In this document: positions 33,431-42,196 of the stretch, one piece after another
Layout of the letters: every line of letters begins with the position of its first letter
Numbering within the stretch: position 1 is the stretch's first letter
From: Flavobacterium humi
Lineage (GTDB): Bacteria; Bacteroidota; Bacteroidia; Flavobacteriales; Flavobacteriaceae
Assembly: GCF_004745595.1 (NCBI RefSeq)
Contig: NZ_SRLH01000009.1
Coordinates: 1 to 64,000 of the forward strand
Length of the DNA: 64,000 nt
Direction of reading: 5' to 3'
The notes under the pieces: generated by a model
Seen by the model: only the letters and a program-made list of their open reading frames with translations
The model's database searches: none
What the model was told of the DNA's origin: nothing
Translations under genes and position numbers: made by a program

Positions 33431-34561
33431 TTACAACCTTTGGCTCATCTGTTTTACCATTTTTTCCTTCCATTCACGGAAATCTCCCGCTAAGATATGC
33501 TTTCTGGCCTCACGAACCAACCACATATAAAACCCTAAGTTATGAATGGTCGCAATTTGTTTCCCCAAATATTCATTGGCGGCGAACAAATGGCGCAAAT
33601 AGGCTTTTGTATATTCGGTATCTACATAGGTATGCCCCATTTCATCAATCGGTGAAAAATCGGCTTCCCATTTTTTGTTTTTGATATTGATGGTACCATA
33701 GGCCGTAAAAAGCATCCCGTTCCGGGCGTTACGTGTAGGCATGACACAATCGAACATATCGATTCCCAAGGCTATATTTTCCAAGATATTGATCGGCGTT
33801 CCTACACCCATAAGGTAACGGGGCTTGTCTTCCGGCAAAATAGCGGTCACCACTTCGGTCATCGCATACATTTCTTCCGCAGGTTCCCCTACCGAAAGCC
33901 CTCCGATAGCATTACCCTGCGCTCCGGCATTGGCAATATATTCTGCAGATTGCTCGCGCAGATCTTTATAAGTACTTCCCTGTACAATCGGGAAAAAAGT
34001 CTGTTCGTAACCATATTTTACAGGAACTTTCTCCAAATGCGAAATGCATCGGTCCAGCCAGCGGTGCGTCATGTGCATAGAACGTTTGGCATAGCGGTAA
34101 TCACAAGGGTAAGGCGTACATTCGTCAAAAGCCATGATGATATCGGCACCAATGGTACGCTGGATTTCCATTACACTTTCAGGAGAGAAAAAATGGAACG
34201 ACCCATCGATATGGGATTTGAACTTCACTCCTTCTTCCTTGATTTTCCTGTTGGACGAAAGCGAATACACCTGGTATCCTCCGGAATCCGTCAGGATATT
34301 ACGGTCCCAATTCATGAATTTATGCAACCCTCCTGCTTTTTCCAGGATTTCGGTTTGCGGCCGTAAATACAAATGATACGTGTTTCCAAGGATAATATCC
34401 GGATTGATATCGTTTTTTAATTCTCTCTGGTGCACTCCTTTTACAGAAGCAACTGTTCCCACAGGCATAAAAATAGGGGTTTCGATCACACCGTGGTCAG
34501 TAGTGATACTTCCTGCCCTGGCCTTTGTTTGCGGGTCTTTTAGTAATAAATCAAACTTCAT
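33431..34561 (-). CDS. tgt: Queuine tRNA-ribosyltransferase lacking the zinc cysteines
   Basis: 376 residues. It exchanges the guanine at position 34 of GUN tRNAs for the queuosine precursor. Catalytic blocks are present: DSGGYQVYSLSS with the first Asp and GIDMFDCVMPTRNARNG with the nucleophile Asp. The zinc site usually has CxCxxC before AYLRHL and a later His. Here the aligned stretch is PIDEMGHTYVDTEYTKAYLR, with all three Cys replaced (by Gly, Thr, Asp); the later IHNL is retained. First gene of the tgt-lptG-eamA unit. Confidence 0.95.
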   Translation of the reverse strand: MKFDLLLKDPQTKARAGSITTDHGVIETPIFMPVGTVASVKGVHQRELKNDINPDIILGNTYHLYLRPQTEILEKAGGLHKFMNWDRNILTDSGGYQVYSLSSNRKIKEEGVKFKSHIDGSFHFFSPESVMEIQRTIGADIIMAFDECTPYPCDYRYAKRSMHMTHRWLDRCISHLEKVPVKYGYEQTFFPIVQGSTYKDLREQSAEYIANAGAQGNAIGGLSVGEPAEEMYAMTEVVTAILPEDKPRYLMGVGTPINILENIALGIDMFDCVMPTRNARNGMLFTAYGTINIKNKKWEADFSPIDEMGHTYVDTEYTKAYLRHLFAANEYLGKQIATIHNLGFYMWLVREARKHILAGDFREWKEKMVKQMSQRL

Positions 34562-34592
34562 ATAAGCGTTTTTCTTCCGAACATTCGGGAGG

Positions 34593-34600
34593 CAAAGATA
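34593..34600 (-). promoter_or_regulatory. tgt -7 box
   Basis: CAAAGATA on the plus strand reads TATCTTTG on the minus strand, 32 bp before the tgt start. Confidence 0.45.
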
Positions 34601-34699
34601 AGTTATTTAAAATTTAAGGCACTTCAGAAGCTTAGAAATTTAACACCCAATCAATTGTTAATTTCAGCAAACTATTCCTATATTTATAAGAAAAAAAAT

Positions 34700-35254
34700 A
34701 TGAGGCTTTTTCTAAAACTTGATATCAACAGTATTTGCAAAACAATTATCCAGGAACAATGCGAAAAATTAGCGCTGGAATATGAAATATTGGGATTTGG
34801 GGAAGTGAATATCAAAAGTGCGGTGTCCGATGCGAAGTTACAGGAACTTTCCGAAAAACTCGCCGTATACGGCATCCAGATCATCGAAAACCAAAAAAGC
34901 ATCCTGATCCAGAAAATAAAGGATACCATTGTTGAAATGGTTTTTTCCGACATTGACACTACCTTAAAGAGTTCGGTGTACCTGGCTGAAAAGCTCAACC
35001 ACAGTTACGGTTACATCTCGAACCTTTTTTCGGAAGTCACGTATACGTCGATCGAAAATTATATCATCATCCAGAAAATCGAAAGGGTAAAACAGCTTTT
35101 GCTCATCAACGAACTGACCCTCACGGAAATCGCCTACAAACTCAATTATTCGAGTGTGGCCCATTTGAGTACGCAATTTAAGAACATAACCGGCCTGACA
35201 CCTTCCGCTTTTCAGAGGATAATCGGAAAAAGGCGCAATAATATTGAGATTTAA
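34700..35254 (+). CDS. AraC-family HTH protein
   Basis: 184 residues from MRLFLKLDINSICK; ATA/TTG-type starts upstream to 34655 are less likely. The C-terminal 100 residues form the AraC double HTH: SSVYLAEKLNHSYGYISNLFSEV and LTLTEIAYKLNYSSVAHLSTQFKNITGLTPSAFQ. The N-terminal 70 residues are a small domain (SAVSDAKLQELSEKLAVYGIQI) seen in short Bacteroidota AraC proteins located near receiver genes. It precedes a single-domain response regulator gene by 48 nt, so the three genes to 37547 may form a unit. Confidence 0.88.
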   Translation: MRLFLKLDINSICKTIIQEQCEKLALEYEILGFGEVNIKSAVSDAKLQELSEKLAVYGIQIIENQKSILIQKIKDTIVEMVFSDIDTTLKSSVYLAEKLNHSYGYISNLFSEVTYTSIENYIIIQKIERVKQLLLINELTLTEIAYKLNYSSVAHLSTQFKNITGLTPSAFQRIIGKRRNNIEI

Positions 35255-35302
35255 AAGTTATCTTTAACAAACTTTTCAAAAACAATTTTGAAGCCCGACT
35301 TT

Positions 35303-35752
35303 ATGCAAACAAACACTATTTATATATTATTGGCGGATGACGACGAAGATGACCGCACTTTTTTCAGGGATGCTTTCGCCGAAATAAAAATCAATGCAAA
35401 CGTAAATGTCGTACATGACGGGGAAGAACTCATGTCTTACCTGAAAAGGACTGACATTATCCTGCCGCATATACTTTTCCTGGACTTGAACATGCCGCGC
35501 AAAAACGGATTGGAATGCCTGGCGGAAATTAAGCAGCTCGAGCATTTGAACGATATGGCCGTTGCCATTTATTCTACTTCTGCCAGCGAAAAAGACATTG
35601 AGGAATCCTTTGTCAGGGGAGCCAATATCTATATCAAGAAACCCAACGATTTTGACTCGCTCATCAAAACGCTCAACATTGCCACGACCATCAATTGGCA
35701 ATACCATACGGACAGCCTGAACAAGGATACTTTTTTATTGCGTATCGAATAG
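35303..35752 (+). CDS. Single-domain response regulator (REC, Rcp1-like)
   Basis: 149 residues from MQTNTIYILL. Only a receiver domain: acidic residues in ADDDEDD, phospho-acceptor Asp61 in LFLDLNMPRKN, switch Ser/Thr in AIYSTSAS and Lys in YIKKP. With no output domain, it probably relays phosphate or binds a partner. It lies 13 nt before a histidine kinase gene that should phosphorylate it. Confidence 0.93.
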   Translation: MQTNTIYILLADDDEDDRTFFRDAFAEIKINANVNVVHDGEELMSYLKRTDIILPHILFLDLNMPRKNGLECLAEIKQLEHLNDMAVAIYSTSASEKDIEESFVRGANIYIKKPNDFDSLIKTLNIATTINWQYHTDSLNKDTFLLRIE

Positions 35753-35765
35753 CAAAGACAGAAAA

Positions 35766-37547
35766 ATGAGGATTAAGGATTTTGTTTTCTCCAGCCCTTT
35801 TCTTAAAGTTCTATTTGTGAGCCTTATCTTCCTGTTGCTGTTCCTGTCGTCTATTATATACAAAAACACCCTGCAGGTCTCCAATTCTACCAAATGGGTC
35901 GTTCATTCCTATAAAGTACACCTGGCACTGGACCGTTTGATGCTTACCTTAAAGGACGCGGAAACAGGCCAGCGCGGTTTCATCATGACCCATGACAAAA
36001 ATTACCTGAAGCCGTACCTGGGTTCCAAAATAAAGGTCAGAAGCACTTTAGCTCAATTAAAATGGCTTTCTTCCGACAATACCGAACAAGAAAAAAACAT
36101 AGAAAAACTCGAGGAAATGGTTGAGCTCCGGTTTGGGTACCTGCGGTATTCGATGTACCAGGATTCGCTTGGATCCATGAACAAGCAGAATTTAAAGGAA
36201 AGCCTGGACACCGGAAGGAACCTAATGGATACCATTGAGGTACACGCCAATAAAATGATTGCCCTGGAACAGTATTACCTGGAAAAACGCAACGAGAATT
36301 ACGTGAGCAAGACAACAGTCACGCCATTGCTGATTTTGTTGATTGTGTTATTCTCGTTAGCCATTTTTAGCATGGCCTACTTCAAAATCAATAAGGATTT
36401 ATCGGTTATGGAGGAAACCAACAGGCAATTGATGATTACCAATGAATCGAACCGCCAGGCGGAAAAAATAGGCGGTTTTTGCACCTGGACCTGGGATTTG
36501 AAAACGGGAGAATTGAAATATTCCGACAATTTATACGAGCTTTTGGGTTGCGAACCGCAATCCTTTAAACCCACACGAAAAAGTTTCACCGCTTTTATCC
36601 ATCCGGAAGACCGCCAGAAAATTACTGAAGAAGCTGCGGCACTCTTAATCGAAAACAAACAATTGATCCAGCATTTCAGGGTTATCAGGAAAGATGGCGC
36701 AATCCGTCATTTCAAATCCATTGCCCGGACCATCGACCATAAGGACAAAAGGACGGTTATCGGGATCATGAACGACATTACCGATCAGAATGAGGCGAAT
36801 TTTGCCATAGAGCAGCGGAATTTCGAACTGGAACAAATTAATGGGGAACTCGAGTCTTTCAATCATGTGACCAGCCACGATTTGCAGGAACCTTTGCGGA
36901 AAATACAAACATTCATTTCCAGGATATCCTCAAACGACATGGATTCGATGTCGGAAACCGGCCGGGAATATATTGGCAAAATCCTGTCGGCAGCCACCAA
37001 AATGCGCACGCTGATTGATGATTTGCTTTTATTTTCAAGGACCAATAAAGCCGATAAAATATTTGAAAAGGCCGACTTGAACGAATTGTTCCAAAACAGC
37101 TTGCAGGAACTCGCACAAGCCATACAGGAGAAGAAAGCCACTGTAACGGCTGATCCGTTGCCTGAGTTGCAGGTTATTCCGTATCAAATCCAGCAATTAT
37201 TCACCAATCTGATTTCCAATTCTTTAAAATACAGCAGGCCTGATATAAATCCGGCAATTACCATCCGGAGCGAGAAAATTTCCATATCGCAAATGGCGCC
37301 TTCAGAAGCCAAGCCTGATAAGATATTTTACCAGATTTCGGTTTCGGACAACGGCATGGGCTTCGATCCGCAGTTTTCGGAATCCATATTTACCTTATTC
37401 CAGCGGCTGCATTCCTCTTCTGAATTCCCCGGAACCGGAATAGGACTGGCCATCTGCAAGAAAATTATCGAGAACCACAAAGGCACCATCAAAGCGCAAG
37501 GGCGTCTTAATGAAGGAGCCGTTTTTACTTTTTTCCTTCCGGAATAA
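35766..37547 (+). CDS. Hybridless sensor histidine kinase, CHASE3-PAS
   Basis: 593 residues. TM1 (about 10-32), a periplasmic CHASE3 domain (about 40-175, with DAETGQRGFIMTHDKNYL), TM2 (about 185-207), a PAS domain (about 230-345) ending IGIMNDITDQNEA, a HisKA helix with His371 in FNHVTSHDLQEPLRKI, and an ATPase domain (NLISNSLKYSRPD, VSDNGMGFDPQFS, GTGIGLAICKKIIENH). The architecture resembles phytochrome-type kinases paired with Rcp-like receivers; the neighbouring receiver is the likely target. The stimulus is unknown. A terminator follows directly. Confidence 0.94.
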   Translation: MRIKDFVFSSPFLKVLFVSLIFLLLFLSSIIYKNTLQVSNSTKWVVHSYKVHLALDRLMLTLKDAETGQRGFIMTHDKNYLKPYLGSKIKVRSTLAQLKWLSSDNTEQEKNIEKLEEMVELRFGYLRYSMYQDSLGSMNKQNLKESLDTGRNLMDTIEVHANKMIALEQYYLEKRNENYVSKTTVTPLLILLIVLFSLAIFSMAYFKINKDLSVMEETNRQLMITNESNRQAEKIGGFCTWTWDLKTGELKYSDNLYELLGCEPQSFKPTRKSFTAFIHPEDRQKITEEAAALLIENKQLIQHFRVIRKDGAIRHFKSIARTIDHKDKRTVIGIMNDITDQNEANFAIEQRNFELEQINGELESFNHVTSHDLQEPLRKIQTFISRISSNDMDSMSETGREYIGKILSAATKMRTLIDDLLLFSRTNKADKIFEKADLNELFQNSLQELAQAIQEKKATVTADPLPELQVIPYQIQQLFTNLISNSLKYSRPDINPAITIRSEKISISQMAPSEAKPDKIFYQISVSDNGMGFDPQFSESIFTLFQRLHSSSEFPGTGIGLAICKKIIENHKGTIKAQGRLNEGAVFTFFLPE

Positions 37548-37552
37548 AACAC

Positions 37553-37587
37553 AAAAAGGAAAGGCATAGGACACCATTTCCTTTTTT
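37553..37587 (+). terminator. Terminator after CHASE3 kinase
   Basis: AAAAAGGAAA (37553-37562) pairs with TTTCCTTTTT (37577-37586), ending in T's. Confidence 0.7.
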
Positions 37588-37615
37588 GCAACAATCATTG
37601 TCAGGGTATTAAAAC

Positions 37616-37975
37616 CTACAAATCGCAATTACCCGGATGGGCAGGGCGGTCATCCTCCGGAATGCCGTCATCGCCGTTATCCTTTGGAATATCCCTCTGG
37701 GAATCGTTGGCAGAGGGCTGTCTTTCGGGCTTGTCTTCTTTATTTTCATTTTCCTTTTCTGAATTGTCATTCGATGTCAAATAATTATTGTCTTCCTTTC
37801 TTTCAAAATCATCCTCGTGCCTTTTATTCACTGAACTTTCATCTGTATTTCCATAAGGCAGCGGAATAAGATCCTGGTCATTGTCCTGTTCAGGCCCGCT
37901 GAAATCCGAACCTTCTTCCCGGCGTCTGTCGGCACGGTTGCCTTCACCGGTATTGGCATACTTCCTGTTTTCCAT
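37616..37975 (-). CDS. Hydrophilic, probably disordered small protein
   Basis: 119 residues very rich in Asp, Glu, Asn, Arg and Pro, with no hydrophobic segment (for example KENENKEDKPERQPSANDSQ). The frame is clean and starts MENRKYANTGEGNRADRRRE. No family recognised. Such low-complexity acidic proteins occur in Flavobacteria, but a function cannot be assigned. The 268 bp beyond its start hold the tkt promoter and no other supported gene. Confidence 0.6.
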   Translation of the reverse strand: MENRKYANTGEGNRADRRREEGSDFSGPEQDNDQDLIPLPYGNTDESSVNKRHEDDFERKEDNNYLTSNDNSEKENENKEDKPERQPSANDSQRDIPKDNGDDGIPEDDRPAHPGNCDL

Positions 37976-38211
37976 CGTTTCTTTTTTAGGGATTACTGTT
38001 CATTAGCTCCAAATACCCAAGTGGTATCTGGCACTTTAAAGGTAAAAAGGATCGCGGCATCCATTATTATACGATTTCGTTCCATACTTACATAATTGTG
38101 GGTTGAGTCAAAATCAGCACAATAAGTAACGGAAAAGCATTTTTCTACAGAAGTCCTGCAAATTTCTAAAAATCCGATAATCGAATACCTTAAAAAATCC
38201 AATTATCTGAT

Positions 38212-38219
38212 TATCTTTG
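38212..38219 (+). promoter_or_regulatory. -7 box for transketolase genes
   Basis: TATCTTTG matches TAnnTTTG, 25 bp before the ATG. GATAATC (38176-38182) and GATTATC (about 38209-38215) form a dyad overlapping it. Confidence 0.5.
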
Positions 38220-38244
38220 CGGAAGTTTAACTTTTACACATAAA

Positions 38245-39096
38245 ATGAAGCCTAACACACAACAATTGAAAGATTTAACGATTCAGGTAAGAAGAGATAT
38301 TCTTCGAATGGTACATGCCGTAAATTCAGGACATCCGGGAGGTTCTTTGGGTTGCACCGAATTTTTCGTAGCCTTATACCAAAATTTGATGGACCGCAAA
38401 CCCGGTTTCGATATGGACGGAATAGGTGAAGATATTTTCTTCCTTTCCAACGGGCACATCTCCCCTGTATTTTACAGCGTTTTAGCAAGAAGCGGCTATT
38501 TTCCGGTAAAAGAACTGGCTACTTTCCGAAAACTGGACTCCAGGTTACAAGGACACCCTACCACACACGAAGGATTGCCTGGCGTACGAATCGCTTCCGG
38601 TTCTCTCGGACAGGGATTATCTGTAAGTATCGGTGCTGCACAAGCCAAAAAACTAAACAACTGCAACCACCTGGTTTACACACTTATGGGTGACGGGGAA
38701 TTACAGGAAGGACAAAACTGGGAGGCAATCATGTATGCTTCTGCGAAAAAAGTAGACAACCTTATCGCTACTATAGATTTGAATGGTAAGCAAATTGACG
38801 GGACTACCGATGAAGTTTTGGCTATGGGAAGCGTTCGTGCCAAATTCGAAGCTTTTGACTGGGATGTGATTGACATCAAGGAAGGAAACGATATCGAGGC
38901 TATTATTGCCGGAATGACCGAAGCCAAATCAAGAACCGGAAAAGGGAAACCTGTTTGTGTTTTATTGCACACGGAAATGGGTAATGGCGTAGATTACATG
39001 ATGTATTCACACGCTTGGCACGGTAAGGCACCTAACGATGACCAGTTAGCGGCGGCCTTGAGCCAAAACTATTCTCCGGACGAGCAGGATTACTAA
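38245..39096 (+). CDS. Transketolase, N-terminal (TPP-binding) subunit
   Basis: 283 residues corresponding to the first domain of transketolase. The thiamine diphosphate motif is GDGELQEGQNWEAIMYASAKKVDNLIATIDLN; HAVNSGHPGGSLGCTEFF and GSLGQGLSVSIGAAQ are also diagnostic. Pairs with the C-terminal subunit encoded 43 nt downstream to form a complete enzyme of the non-oxidative pentose phosphate pathway. The split arrangement is normal in Bacteroidota. Confidence 0.96.
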   Translation: MKPNTQQLKDLTIQVRRDILRMVHAVNSGHPGGSLGCTEFFVALYQNLMDRKPGFDMDGIGEDIFFLSNGHISPVFYSVLARSGYFPVKELATFRKLDSRLQGHPTTHEGLPGVRIASGSLGQGLSVSIGAAQAKKLNNCNHLVYTLMGDGELQEGQNWEAIMYASAKKVDNLIATIDLNGKQIDGTTDEVLAMGSVRAKFEAFDWDVIDIKEGNDIEAIIAGMTEAKSRTGKGKPVCVLLHTEMGNGVDYMMYSHAWHGKAPNDDQLAAALSQNYSPDEQDY

Positions 39097-39139
39097 AATC
39101 AAAGATGAATAAACGCATCGCAATCTTTTAAATTCAATA

Positions 39140-40093
39140 ATGAAAAAATATACAAACACAGGAAGTAAAGATACCCGTTCAGGTTTTGGAGCGGGAATGA
39201 CAGAATTAGGCCAGAAAAATGAAAACGTAGTAGCGCTTTGCGCAGACCTTATCGGTTCATTGAAATTTGACGAATTCAAAAAAAACCACCCGGAACGTTT
39301 TTTCCAGATCGGAATTGCTGAAGCCAATATGATCGGGATCGCGGCCGGATTGACTATTGGCGGGAAAATCCCTTTTACAGGGACATTTGCAAATTTCTCC
39401 ACCGGAAGGGTGTATGACCAAATCCGTCAATCAGTGGCATATTCAGACAAAAATGTAAAAATATGTGCATCCCACGCCGGACTTACTTTAGGGGAAGACG
39501 GAGCAACACACCAAATCCTGGAAGATATAGGTTTGATGAAAATGTTACCGGGAATGACCGTGATCAACACCTGCGATTACAACCAGACCAAAGCGGCAAC
39601 ATTGGCACTGGCCGATCACCATGGCCCGGCCTATCTCCGTTTCGGACGTCCGGTAGTGCCTAACTTCACTCCTGCCGACGAACCGTTCGTGATTGGAAAA
39701 GCCATCCTATTAAACGAAGGGACTGATGTAACCATTGTCGCTACAGGGCATTTGGTTTGGGAAGCATTGATCGCTGCCGAAGCATTGGAAGCCAAAGGTA
39801 TTTCTGCGGAAGTAATCAACATCCATACCATCAAGCCGCTTGATGATGAAGCTATTTTAAAATCAGTAGCCAAAACTGGCTGTATCGTTACTGCCGAAGA
39901 ACACAACATCCTTGGAGGACTAGGGGAAAGCGTAGCCAGGGTATTGGCACTGCACAACCCAAAACCACAGGAATTCGTGGCGGTTAATGACAGCTTCGGT
40001 GAATCCGGGACTCCTGAACAGCTTATGGAAAAATACAAACTCAACCACCAGGCTATCGAGCAGGCTGTTGAAAGAGTTATCAAAAGAAAATAG
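39140..40093 (+). CDS. Transketolase, C-terminal subunit
   Basis: 317 residues with the pyrimidine-binding and C-terminal transketolase domains: SGFGAGMTELGQKNENVVAL, the catalytic-Glu region ERFFQIGIAEANMIGIAAGL, and LRFGRPVVP. It supplies the second half of the active site for the subunit encoded just upstream. Closed by a terminator. Confidence 0.96.
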   Translation: MKKYTNTGSKDTRSGFGAGMTELGQKNENVVALCADLIGSLKFDEFKKNHPERFFQIGIAEANMIGIAAGLTIGGKIPFTGTFANFSTGRVYDQIRQSVAYSDKNVKICASHAGLTLGEDGATHQILEDIGLMKMLPGMTVINTCDYNQTKAATLALADHHGPAYLRFGRPVVPNFTPADEPFVIGKAILLNEGTDVTIVATGHLVWEALIAAEALEAKGISAEVINIHTIKPLDDEAILKSVAKTGCIVTAEEHNILGGLGESVARVLALHNPKPQEFVAVNDSFGESGTPEQLMEKYKLNHQAIEQAVERVIKRK

Positions 40094-40121
40094 CCTTTTT
40101 TCTCACTACATAAAGGTCAAT

Positions 40122-40155
40122 AAAAAAACCCGTTCCATATTGAACGGGTTTTTTA
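40122..40155 (+). terminator. Terminator after transketolase
   Basis: AAACCCGTTC (40126-40135) and GAACGGGTTT (40142-40151), 6-nt loop, A's before and T's after. Likely bidirectional, as the FKBP gene converges. Confidence 0.88.
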
Positions 40156-40172
40156 ATATCTTTTCTAACGCC

Positions 40173-41159
40173 TTAGTGGCAATTCTTATCCAAATGTTTC
40201 CTAGTCCTGGTTGGAGTTAGGTAATCTCCCGAGCAATTAGGAATCCCTTGAGTCTCATCAACCAATGTTGCAGGATTGTCTACCGCTGCGCCATTAAAAG
40301 GATAATAATAGGTAAATATTGTTCCAGGAGGATTTGGGTCTGTAATTTGGTGTTTGATCTCAAATTTCGTCGAATACCCGTCGCCGTCATCATCCGTATC
40401 CAGATAGTTCGGTTTCCCGTCACCATCGGTGTCATCATCCGTCAGGTCTCCGTTACCGTTAATATCCTCGTATCTTGAATCTATCCTGTCGAAATCATTG
40501 TCAACAAAATTTACTTTATTCAATTTGAAGTTGAAAATAAGCGGCGAATAGGCCGGAATAGAACCTTTAGTTACATTATAATAACCAAAAGCAGAAGGCA
40601 GGAACATTACACCCGCCCCAAAATCCGAATACGTAATAGAACCGTCCGAATTGGTAGTATGGCTCCCGGCTTTAAAAAGAGGCATAATTTCCTTCCATCC
40701 GGTAACCACGCTTGTCAACGGGAACCAAAGAGGCTCCTGGGCATTGTCAAAACTGGTATTATCAAGCAATCTTCCTTTGTAAGAAGTAAAAACCGAATCC
40801 ACATTCGCAGGGGCATCCGTAAGGCCTTCCCTTAAAGGGATATAATAAATCTTATAATCAACACCGTCCCGTGTGACCATTTTAGTTTTCCCAACAGGGC
40901 TTGCACCGGTATAGTAATCTTCCTTTATAGAAGTCAGGTTGGCAGTATTTGGAGTAGGTATTTTTGTAAAATTCACATCATCATTCGCAAGCACATCCAT
41001 ATGATACTGATTCATAAAAGTTTCTATTTTTGATAAATCTATAGGATATTGCTGTGCAAAAGGAGCCGGCGGGTCAATCGTAACTGTGTCATCATCTTTT
41101 TTACAGGAAATAAAGAAACTGAAAAACAAAATTGCCGTTACCTTAAGAATTCTAATCAT
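40173..41159 (-). CDS. FKBP-type peptidyl-prolyl isomerase lipoprotein with Ca-binding repeats
   Basis: 328 residues. Lipoprotein signal with lipobox ISC (MIRILKVTAILFFSFFISCK), followed by KKDDD, which resembles surface-export signals of Flavobacteriia lipoproteins. The middle part (about 95-215) fits an FKBP domain: VDSVFTSYKGRLLDNTSFDN, TSVVTGWKEIMPLFKAGSHT, GVMFLPSAFGYYN, SPLIFNFKLNKV. The distal DINGNGDLTDDDTDGDGKPN stretch and the next repeat form thrombospondin-3-like calcium loops. It probably assists folding of envelope proteins. Divergent from the S4-domain gene. Confidence 0.88.
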   Translation of the reverse strand: MIRILKVTAILFFSFFISCKKDDDTVTIDPPAPFAQQYPIDLSKIETFMNQYHMDVLANDDVNFTKIPTPNTANLTSIKEDYYTGASPVGKTKMVTRDGVDYKIYYIPLREGLTDAPANVDSVFTSYKGRLLDNTSFDNAQEPLWFPLTSVVTGWKEIMPLFKAGSHTTNSDGSITYSDFGAGVMFLPSAFGYYNVTKGSIPAYSPLIFNFKLNKVNFVDNDFDRIDSRYEDINGNGDLTDDDTDGDGKPNYLDTDDDGDGYSTKFEIKHQITDPNPPGTIFTYYYPFNGAAVDNPATLVDETQGIPNCSGDYLTPTRTRKHLDKNCH

Positions 41160-41237
41160 GATTATAGTATTTTTGAACGCGCAAGATACAATTTTGATTT
41201 ATTTTTGTCCAAACTTTAACTTTGTTTTTTATTTTTT

Positions 41238-41624
41238 ATGCGAATCGATAAGTTCTTATGGTGCGTCCGGTATTACAAAACCAGAAATATGGTAACCGAA
41301 GCCTGTAAAAAAAACCATATTACCGTAAATGGCCAGGTAGCCAAGGCTTCCAAGGAAGTTTTTGCGGGAGACAAAATCACTTTCCGAAGAGACCAGATTA
41401 CCTATATGATATCGGTACTGGATATTCCGGACAACCGTGTTGGGGCAAAACTGGTCGATGTGTACCGCAAAGACGAAACCCCACAGGAATCATTTGCACA
41501 CCTGGAGCTGCTCAAACTCTCCAAAGAGCATTACCGCAAAACCGGAACCGGGAGGCCTACCAAAAAAGACCGGCGTGACCTGGAAGATTTCGGAACAGAC
41601 ATCCATGAAGATGAAACTGAATAG
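41238..41624 (+). CDS. S4-domain RNA-binding protein (Hsp15 family)
   Basis: 128 residues, MRIDKFLWCVRYYKTRNMVT, with the S4 domain in the first 65 residues (ACKKNHITVNGQVAKASKEV). The C-terminal basic tail (RKTGTGRPTKKDRRDLEDF) matches Hsp15. In E. coli Hsp15 rescues stalled 50S subunits carrying peptidyl-tRNA. A TATTTTTG -7-like box lies at 41200-41207. The methyltransferase gene starts inside its 3' end. Confidence 0.92.
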   Translation: MRIDKFLWCVRYYKTRNMVTEACKKNHITVNGQVAKASKEVFAGDKITFRRDQITYMISVLDIPDNRVGAKLVDVYRKDETPQESFAHLELLKLSKEHYRKTGTGRPTKKDRRDLEDFGTDIHEDETE

Positions 41625-42192
41625 CCATTATTGGGAAAACCGGTATCTTACCAATGATGCCGCCTGGGATGCCGGAAGCATCACAACTCCTATTAAAGAC
41701 TATATCGACCAGCTTGAAGGCAAAAACCTTAGCATCCTAATCCCCGGATGTGGCAATGGTTATGAATTTGAGTATTTGATGGAAAAAGGCTTCCCTAACA
41801 GTTATGTCCTGGATTATGCCGAAAGCCCGCTGCGCAACCTTAAGGCCCGGAACCCCGGCTGTACTGATGACCGGTTTATACAATCCGATTTCTTTGTGCA
41901 TGAGGGAACATACGACCTGATCCTGGAACAGACTTTTTTCTGTGCCCTGGATCCTGGATTACGAGCAGCATACGCAAGGAAAATGCACACGCTTCTTGCT
42001 CCCGGAGGAAAACTTGCCGGATTGCTCTTTCAATTCCCCTTAACGGAAAAAGGGCCTCCGTTTGGTGGTTCCGAAGCAGAATACCGCAGCCTGTTTTCGG
42101 AATACTTCGAAATAAAAACATTGGAACCCGCATATAATTCGATAAAACCCCGCCAGGGAAACGAACTCTTTTTTATCTTTACGAAAAAATAA
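41605..42192 (+). CDS. TPMT-family SAM-dependent methyltransferase
   Basis: 195 residues from MKMKLNSHYWENRY (ATG 41611 also possible). Thiopurine-methyltransferase-like Rossmann fold: WENRYLTNDAAWDAG, SAM loop LIPGCGNGYEFEYLMEKG, acidic strand end VLDYAESPL, and YDLILEQTFFCALDP. Likely detoxifies a thiol or similar substrate. The open frame extends to 41437, but that part overlaps the S4 gene and has no family similarity. A 20-nt overlap with the S4 gene suggests translational coupling. Confidence 0.9.
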   Translation: MKMKLNSHYWENRYLTNDAAWDAGSITTPIKDYIDQLEGKNLSILIPGCGNGYEFEYLMEKGFPNSYVLDYAESPLRNLKARNPGCTDDRFIQSDFFVHEGTYDLILEQTFFCALDPGLRAAYARKMHTLLAPGGKLAGLLFQFPLTEKGPPFGGSEAEYRSLFSEYFEIKTLEPAYNSIKPRQGNELFFIFTKK

Positions 42193-42196
42193 AACC

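Noticed and set aside
37993..38202. 69-codon minus-strand frame before the transketolase gene
   Set aside because: No initiation context or family similarity, and it sits in the tkt promoter region.
41437..41604. Methyltransferase start at 41437
   Set aside because: The extra 56 codons lie out of frame inside the S4-domain gene and have no methyltransferase-like sequence; ATG 41605 fits the family.
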